Below, piece by piece: positions 6,425 through 9,745 of a stretch of DNA of 9,745 bases; the stretch's first letter is position 1; each line of letters opens with the position of its first letter. The DNA is from Gammaproteobacteria bacterium (GTDB lineage Bacteria > Pseudomonadota > Gammaproteobacteria > S012-40), in NCBI GenBank assembly GCA_029879945.1, contig JAOUPJ010000123.1, positions 1 through 9,745 on the forward strand, read 5' to 3'. The position numbers were made by a program, and so were the translations under genes. A model generated the notes under the pieces. The model had not been told where the DNA came from. It saw only the letters and a program-made list of their open reading frames with translations, and did not search any database.

Positions 6425-7276
6425 ATGAATAAGCGGCCAACGATACGACAGGTTCTTGGGCTACTGTGTTTACTGATAAGCAATATGGTAGTGGCGGCAG
6501 ATCTCTCTGATGGCAAGGAAATTGTTACCAAAGCCTACAATCTGGAAAGGGTTCAAGACCAGATTTCCCGAATGGCCTTCACATTCTCAGCGCCCAATGA
6601 GGGAGACAAAAACCTGACCTTTCGGGTCTTTTGGAAGAACTACGATAGTAGTGCTGAATTTGCTTCCAAGGTGTTGTTCTTCGCCGAATTCCCTCCTGTA
6701 GAGAAAGACAAGGTGTACCTGGGCTTCTTGTCCGCGCCTCTAAGCAATAAGAAAGATGAAGAATGGATCTATATACCTGATTTGAGACAAGTCATGCGCC
6801 TGACTGCAAAGAGTAAACGTAGTGGTGCGGAAGCGAAAGAACAAGATGAACTATTTGGTAAGTCTGTTCTACATCGAAATCACCTGGATCCAAGACATCC
6901 AGAGCTGGACACCCACAAGTTGGCGGGTTCAGAAATGCTAGATGGTAGAGACCATTACATCGTGGAAAGCACTCCCAAGAAAACTGACCTTGATGCATTT
7001 CCCTATATTAAAACAGTGAACTGGATAGACAAAGAAAATTTCACATTAAGACGAGTTCACTTTATCAATGAGAGAAACGCCAATGAAGTGGAAATGGATA
7101 TCACTTGGCTAAATGAGAAAGGGAAATGGATTTGGAAAGATGTAGTGGGCTATAAGCCCAAATCCAAACAAAAGACCTCTATTTCTGTTAGCAAAATTCT
7201 TGTCGACGTGGGCCTGGAAGACGATCTTTTCTCAAAGCGGAGTATGAAAAAAGGGCTGAGAGGACTAAAGCTCTAA
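6425..7276 (+). CDS. Exported LolA-like (outer membrane lipoprotein-sorting) protein
   Basis: A 283-residue periplasmic protein. A Sec signal peptide (about 1-25, core VLGLLCLLISNMVV, likely cut after VAA or VVA) is followed by DGKEIVTKAYN and a LolA-like half-barrel of alternating strands. Family hallmarks are DEEWIYIPDLRQVMRL (111-126), an electropositive stretch AKSKRSG, then DELFGKSVL where relatives carry a conserved acidic-aromatic motif. The C-terminal half has YIKTVNWIDKENFTLRRVHF and DITWLNEKGKWIWKDV. Relatives are thought to shuttle a lipid or lipoprotein and are often encoded next to an RND/MMPL-type exporter. Here no exporter lies in the window: the next gene is DUF5610 after a 412-bp gap. 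The ATG follows a strong GGAGGGGG site. Family call fairly firm; cargo unknown. Confidence 0.82.
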   Translation: MNKRPTIRQVLGLLCLLISNMVVAADLSDGKEIVTKAYNLERVQDQISRMAFTFSAPNEGDKNLTFRVFWKNYDSSAEFASKVLFFAEFPPVEKDKVYLGFLSAPLSNKKDEEWIYIPDLRQVMRLTAKSKRSGAEAKEQDELFGKSVLHRNHLDPRHPELDTHKLAGSEMLDGRDHYIVESTPKKTDLDAFPYIKTVNWIDKENFTLRRVHFINERNANEVEMDITWLNEKGKWIWKDVVGYKPKSKQKTSISVSKILVDVGLEDDLFSKRSMKKGLRGLKL

Positions 7277-7432
7277 TTTAAACAGCCATTTAAAAATCAT
7301 CTTGTGTTTTAGAAATTGTTTCTACTTTATCTTGAAAGCATCCCGGTAGATGCCCACAGGTTAATCGTGTTCTAAATCCACCGGGTGTCATCAATTGTCT
7401 GACTGACATACTTATTGGTTTGCGTTAACACC

Positions 7433-7451
7433 TACCCTAAAAATGAGGGTA
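7433..7451. promoter_or_regulatory. TACCCT inverted repeat, candidate operator
   Basis: TACCCT (7433-7438) and AGGGTA (7446-7451) are perfect 6-bp complements around AAAAATG, a 19-bp dyad of the size bound by a dimeric regulator. It resembles NarL-type TACC heptamer pairs only loosely, because the spacing differs from the 7-2-7 layout. It lies about 40 bp upstream of the promoter candidate for the DUF5610 gene, a typical activator position. The regulator is not identified. Confidence 0.35.
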
Positions 7452-7472
7452 ATTCCTTAACTATCCGCCTAT

Positions 7473-7498
7473 ATTTCAATAAATTTCAATATTGAAAT
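7473..7498. promoter_or_regulatory. Triple ATTTCAATA half-site with 16-bp palindrome
   Basis: ATTTCAATA occurs at 7473-7481 and again at 7483-7491, one helical turn (10 bp) apart. The second copy forms the left part of a perfect 16-bp palindrome, ATTTCAATATTGAAAT (7483-7498). The right arm overlaps the TTGAAA -35 candidate of the DUF5610 gene, the layout expected of a repressor operator. The AT-richness lowers its weight. Confidence 0.4.
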
Positions 7499-7520
7499 GA
7501 GCAGGATTGTTAACTCAAAT
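7492..7520 (+). promoter_or_regulatory. Candidate sigma-70 promoter for the DUF5610 gene
   Basis: TTGAAA (7492-7497, 5 of 6 bases of the -35 consensus) and TCAAAT (7515-7520, 4 of 6 of the -10 consensus) are 17 bp apart. The leader to the ATG at 7689 would be about 160 bases. The -35 box is embedded in the palindrome at 7483-7498. Confidence 0.3.
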
Positions 7521-7688
7521 GAATGAAAAAAAAGAAAAACATTTTAACCTATTGATATTGTAAGGCTATCGTAGACCGATGTTTGTTTGTGAGTGCTGTA
7601 TTACTGTGATGTGTGGCGCAGAAAGAAATTGCCAGTTCTGTTAAGCTGCTCACTCCTAACTAAACAATTGTTCGAAGGGGAGTTAGTC

Positions 7689-8639
7689 ATGGTTGGTATC
7701 GTATCTCCGTTTCAATTCAATGGACTCGCACTGGGTCATAGCAAGAATATTGAGTCTAAGGCCAAATCTATCGGTGTTTCAATCCCTAAGCACAAGGATT
7801 TTAGCCAAATATTCAACAATAAATTAGCAGACAATCTTAGAACGCAGTTTGAAAAAAAGCACGGGAAACTGGATTTGGGTTCAGATTATTCACCGCAAGC
7901 AGTAGCAAATAGAATTTTAAGTTTTGTGGATGTCGCAGTGAACAAAAAAAGGGCGGAAGAGGGTGATGTGGCTGCGCAGGAGTTGCTGCAAAAGGCAAGT
8001 AAAGGAATAGAGAAGGGCTACAATGATGCCGTAACAATACTTAAGGGTCTCGGTGTTTTCAATGGAGAAGTCCAGGAAAATGCGGAAGCCACTTATGATC
8101 TTTTGATTAAAGGCGTCTATGAAATAGAGTCTGGTCTGAAGCTTAGTTTAGAAAAGAACGATGAAAAAACTAGTGTTGAGAACGTGAGTTTTGAGGCACA
8201 TGTAAAGAAAGATAATCTGGCTCAATTGAGTAAGGAATTTCTGGCAAAAGACAATCAGGCGATTTTGGCACATGCTCTACGTGTAGGCTATTCGACCAAG
8301 GACTTGGCACTAAGTGTACACGGTCACACTAAAGGTGAAATAAACGACAAGGTTGTGAGTTATAAGAAGATACAGTCATATCAGACTGTCGAGAAGGAAA
8401 ACGAGACGAAGGAGATATCAACACTCTTAAAATCTAAGATGAAACCAGTACACGGAATTCTAAATGCGTTGAATAATGTGAGTAAACACGTCGACGTATC
8501 AGGCCATAAAAATTCACATGCTATTGAAAAGTTTGTAGAGATAGGAAAACAGAGTAGTGGTAAACAAAATGCAATTTCTCAATTAGAGTTTTTAGCAGGT
8601 CAAAGATACCAGGATATCTTGTCAAAATTGAGTAACTAA
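7689..8639 (+). CDS. DUF5610 domain protein of unknown function
   Basis: The ATG at 7689 is chosen because GAAGGGGA sits 7 bases upstream; this gives 316 residues. No signal peptide or membrane segment is seen, so it is probably cytoplasmic or at least not Sec-exported. Residues about 36-150 match my recollection of DUF5610: a helical lead, then YSPQAVANRILSFVD (67-81), a lysine- and glutamate-rich helix, KASKGIEKGYNDAVTILKGLGV (102-123) and ATYDLLIKGVYEIESGL. The remaining part is lysine-rich and helical apart from a strand-like stretch around YSTKDLALSVHGHTKGEINDKVVSYKKI (201-228), which may be a divergent version of a second domain seen in longer relatives. The function of DUF5610 is unknown to me. 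The gene stands alone between long gaps, with a hairpin 25 bp past its stop. Confidence 0.78.
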   Translation: MVGIVSPFQFNGLALGHSKNIESKAKSIGVSIPKHKDFSQIFNNKLADNLRTQFEKKHGKLDLGSDYSPQAVANRILSFVDVAVNKKRAEEGDVAAQELLQKASKGIEKGYNDAVTILKGLGVFNGEVQENAEATYDLLIKGVYEIESGLKLSLEKNDEKTSVENVSFEAHVKKDNLAQLSKEFLAKDNQAILAHALRVGYSTKDLALSVHGHTKGEINDKVVSYKKIQSYQTVEKENETKEISTLLKSKMKPVHGILNALNNVSKHVDVSGHKNSHAIEKFVEIGKQSSGKQNAISQLEFLAGQRYQDILSKLSN

Positions 8640-8664
8640 GGGCATTTTTGTGTGGCAAGTAAGA

Positions 8665-8690
8665 TTGAGCCCCTCTTCAGAGGGGCTCAA
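8665..8690. terminator. Strong hairpin after the DUF5610 gene, terminator-like but lacking a U-run
   Basis: TTGAGCCCCTCT (8665-8676) and AGAGGGGCTCAA (8679-8690) are perfect 12-bp complements; in practice the loop would be TTCA. The stem begins 25 bp after the TAA of the DUF5610 gene, the normal position for a terminator. However, the bases after it on the plus strand are AACGTTGATCC, not a T-run, so termination may be inefficient or need Rho. Confidence 0.55.
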
Positions 8691-8706
8691 AACGTTGATC
8701 CGGTCC

Positions 8707-8736
8707 ATATTGAGCTTTTGTATTGGGCTTCAATAT
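8707..8736. promoter_or_regulatory. ATATTGA/TCAATAT inverted repeat upstream of the hemerythrin gene
   Basis: ATATTGA (8707-8713) and TCAATAT (8730-8736) are perfect 7-bp complements. Allowing one bulged T, the arms extend to ATATTGAGC and GCTTCAATAT. The core TTCAATAT also occurs in the palindrome upstream of the DUF5610 gene (7485-7492). The repeat lies about 160 bp before the hemerythrin ATG. It could be an operator or an RNA hairpin in the leader. Confidence 0.3.
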
Positions 8737-8892
8737 CAGGGTCTGGAAAGACGGCTCTCGAATTTTTCCTTACCTGGTCATAGTGAAAGCAACCGGCTCT
8801 GTTTCCGAAAACTTACCTTCCGTTCCAGAAATCCCTATCTATACTTACAGAAAAGGTGATTATAGAAACTCTGAAAGGAAACGGAGAACGGT

Positions 8893-9297
8893 ATGTCGTA
8901 TATTGAATTTGATGCCAGTTTGATGGTCGGAAATAGGCTGATTGACCAAGAGCACGAGGTTCTTATTTCGTATATCAATCTGCTGCAAAAAGCGATTGAA
9001 AACGAGGCCAGCGGGAATATTATTGAGAAGGTGCTATCTGGTCTGGTGGAGTATACCAAAACGCATTTTTTCGTCGAAGAGGAAATGATGCTGGCTTATG
9101 GATATAGCGAATATGATATACACAAAAAGGCCCATGAGGGATTTAAAAAAACGGCAGTAGACTTGTTGGGTAAATTTGAAAGGGGTGAGGACATAAACCT
9201 GGATGAGGTCCACGAGTTTCTAAAGGACTGGCTCATCAACCATATTCTAAAACTGGATATAGCCCTGGCTGGGTTTTTAAAGGGAAAAGAACTGTAG
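8893..9297 (+). CDS. Bacteriohemerythrin
   Basis: A single-domain O2-binding di-iron protein of 134 residues, likely cytoplasmic, forming a four-helix bundle. Every expected iron ligand is present at the standard spacing: H21 (DQEHEVL), H58 and E62 (THFFVEEEMM), H77 and H81 (HKKAHEGF), H117 and D122 (NHILKLD). These positions agree with those known for the Methylococcus capsulatus protein. Roles proposed for the family are O2 storage or delivery to oxygenases and respiratory enzymes, O2 sensing, or iron handling; no partner domain is attached here. The ATG follows GGAGA at 5 bases, and the gene ends in tandem TAG codons (9295-9300). It is a lone gene after the hairpin at 8665-8690, and it converges on the FmdB-like gene with a 23-bp gap. 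Confidence 0.95.
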   Translation: MSYIEFDASLMVGNRLIDQEHEVLISYINLLQKAIENEASGNIIEKVLSGLVEYTKTHFFVEEEMMLAYGYSEYDIHKKAHEGFKKTAVDLLGKFERGEDINLDEVHEFLKDWLINHILKLDIALAGFLKGKEL

Positions 9298-9320
9298 TAG
9301 CAGGCTTACGGGGACGAGGA

Positions 9321-9575
9321 CTAGTTGAAACCGCAGGCCCCACCACTACAGCCGCCACCCGTTGCGCAGGGCGGGAGATTTTCTTTAAGACTGCTGCTTT
9401 TTACGACCTGTCCCCCTGTGGCCAGCTTTTTAACAGGTGAGTCCAGAGGAGTGGTGCCTGGAGGAATCCCCTTTTTTTCGCATAACTCGCCCCAAGTGCT
9501 GATTGTGTCATTCATGGCGTGTCTTACTTCGACGATTTCACCATTTTGTTCACATTGGTAGTCGTAGGTTGGCAT
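9321..9575 (-). CDS. FmdB-family small protein with degenerate zinc ribbon
   Basis: An 84-residue protein. The opening MPTYDYQCE is the start of FmdB-type zinc ribbon proteins, whose usual form has two CxxCG knuckles. Here both knuckles have lost the second cysteine: C8-E-Q-N-G and C32-E-K-K-G. TWGELCEKKGI and PVKKLATGGQVVKS (47-60) follow, then a glycine-rich tail with C70, C76 and C81 (PPCATGGGCSGGACG). I recall this layout as a recurring proteobacterial subfamily, so it is probably functional rather than decayed. It may bind metal through the two remaining N-terminal cysteines together with the tail. FmdB was named as a putative regulator of formamidase and amidase genes; the role here is unknown. 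The ATG follows GAAGGGAT, and a TATAAT promoter box lies upstream. It converges on the hemerythrin gene. Confidence 0.85.
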   Translation of the reverse strand: MPTYDYQCEQNGEIVEVRHAMNDTISTWGELCEKKGIPPGTTPLDSPVKKLATGGQVVKSSSLKENLPPCATGGGCSGGACGFN

Positions 9576-9607
9576 GGATAGGATCCCTTCAAATTGTTCT
9601 GGAGGGG

Positions 9608-9636
9608 ATTATATTGCAGTACTAAAGGTAAGGGAA
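9608..9636 (-). promoter_or_regulatory. Candidate sigma-70 promoter for the FmdB-like gene
   Basis: On the minus strand a perfect TATAAT (9613-9608) is preceded at 17 bp by TTCCCT (9636-9631), a weak -35. Transcription would start near 9601, about 25 bases before the ATG at 9575, leaving room for the GAAGGGAT ribosome binding site. Confidence 0.45.
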
Positions 9637-9666
9637 GTGTGTGCGGGGTGCGGAAGGCTGTAGGCA

Positions 9667-9700
9667 GGTGGACTGGAACCAGTCCACCCCCAATAATTTT
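9667..9700. terminator. Hairpin near the right edge, possible terminator
   Basis: GGTGGACTGG (9667-9676) and CCAGTCCACC (9679-9688) are perfect 10-bp complements. On the plus strand a T-run (9697-9701) follows about 8 bases later, which is looser than a standard terminator. On the minus strand there is no T-run after it. It lies upstream of the FmdB-like promoter and probably marks the end of a neighbouring transcript. Confidence 0.4.
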
Positions 9701-9745
9701 TCCTACATTCCTGCCATCTCACCTAACCGTTTCCGATCTGCCGAA

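Larger units (their letters stand above)
7277..7688. other. 412-bp intergenic region with several palindromic elements
   Basis: There is no convincing gene here. It holds CCCGGT/ACCGGG arms (7342-7347, 7380-7385) around a long loop, a TACCCT inverted repeat, an ATTTCAATA triple site with an overlapping promoter candidate, and an A-rich stretch at 7527-7540. It ends with the ribosome binding site of the DUF5610 gene (GAAGGGGA, 7674-7681). A GTG at 7593 is in frame with that gene, but the 32 residues it would add (YYCDVWRRKKLP and onward) do not look conserved and have no ribosome binding site, so this part is probably leader RNA. Confidence 0.6.

Noticed and set aside
7571..7584. CCGATGT near 7576 as a sigma-28 -10 box for the DUF5610 gene
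   Set aside because: No TAAAG-like box lies 11 bp upstream.
7593..7688. Upstream GTG start for the DUF5610 gene
   Set aside because: It adds 32 unconvincing residues and has no ribosome binding site, while the ATG at 7689 has an excellent one.
8723..8923. Open frame on the plus strand (66 codons, TTG start) overlapping the start of the hemerythrin gene
   Set aside because: No ribosome binding site, a rare start codon and no recognisable family. It overlaps the ribosome binding site and start of a firm gene.
9703..9745. Possible C-terminal end of a minus-strand gene entering from the right edge (14 codons, ending GEMAGM then TAG at 9705-9703)
   Set aside because: Too short to support, and other minus-strand frames here also end in plausible short tails. 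Sequence beyond 9745 would settle it.

Overview
The window reads as a chromosomal stretch of a Gram-negative, probably marine gammaproteobacterium. Several genes encode Sec signal peptides, the proteins look like an outer-membrane lifestyle (LolA-like carrier), there is a Na+/H+ antiporter, and base composition is moderate to AT-leaning. I cannot name the genus. No rRNA, tRNA, insertion sequence, phage gene or CRISPR array was found.

Layout. At the left edge is the 3' end of a plus-strand gene (to 315), possibly a degenerate receiver domain. It converges on a block of minus-strand genes. Read in transcription order, these are a beta-propeller protein (6227-4974) closed by a clear intrinsic terminator (4937-4909), a membrane-anchored SleB/CwlJ-type cell-wall hydrolase (4781-4287), a small exported protein of unknown function (4166-3693), the antiporter NhaA (3600-2236), and a two-gene chemosensory unit made of a chemoreceptor-like protein (1961-747) followed 20 bp later by a single-domain CheY-like regulator (726-358). 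The plus-strand genes diverge from the propeller gene: an exported LolA-like protein (6425-7276), a 412-bp regulatory gap, a DUF5610 protein (7689-8639) and a bacteriohemerythrin (8893-9297). A small FmdB-like protein (9575-9321, minus) converges on the hemerythrin gene.

How they work together. The firmest functional link is the receptor-CheY pair, which is preceded by a plausible sigma-28 (FliA) promoter. The receptor has almost no external sensor and no evident HAMP domain. After the normal signalling hairpin it carries a helix with a D-x-x-x-Q pair laid out like the active site of the CheY-P phosphatase CheZ, followed by an acidic tail ending in an aromatic residue, also reminiscent of CheZ. 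This is the most interesting signal in the window: a receptor that may dephosphorylate its own neighbouring CheY. The other genes look like housekeeping or envelope functions collected side by side. The DUF5610 and hemerythrin genes share TCAATAT-type inverted sites in their upstream regions, which could mean shared regulation.
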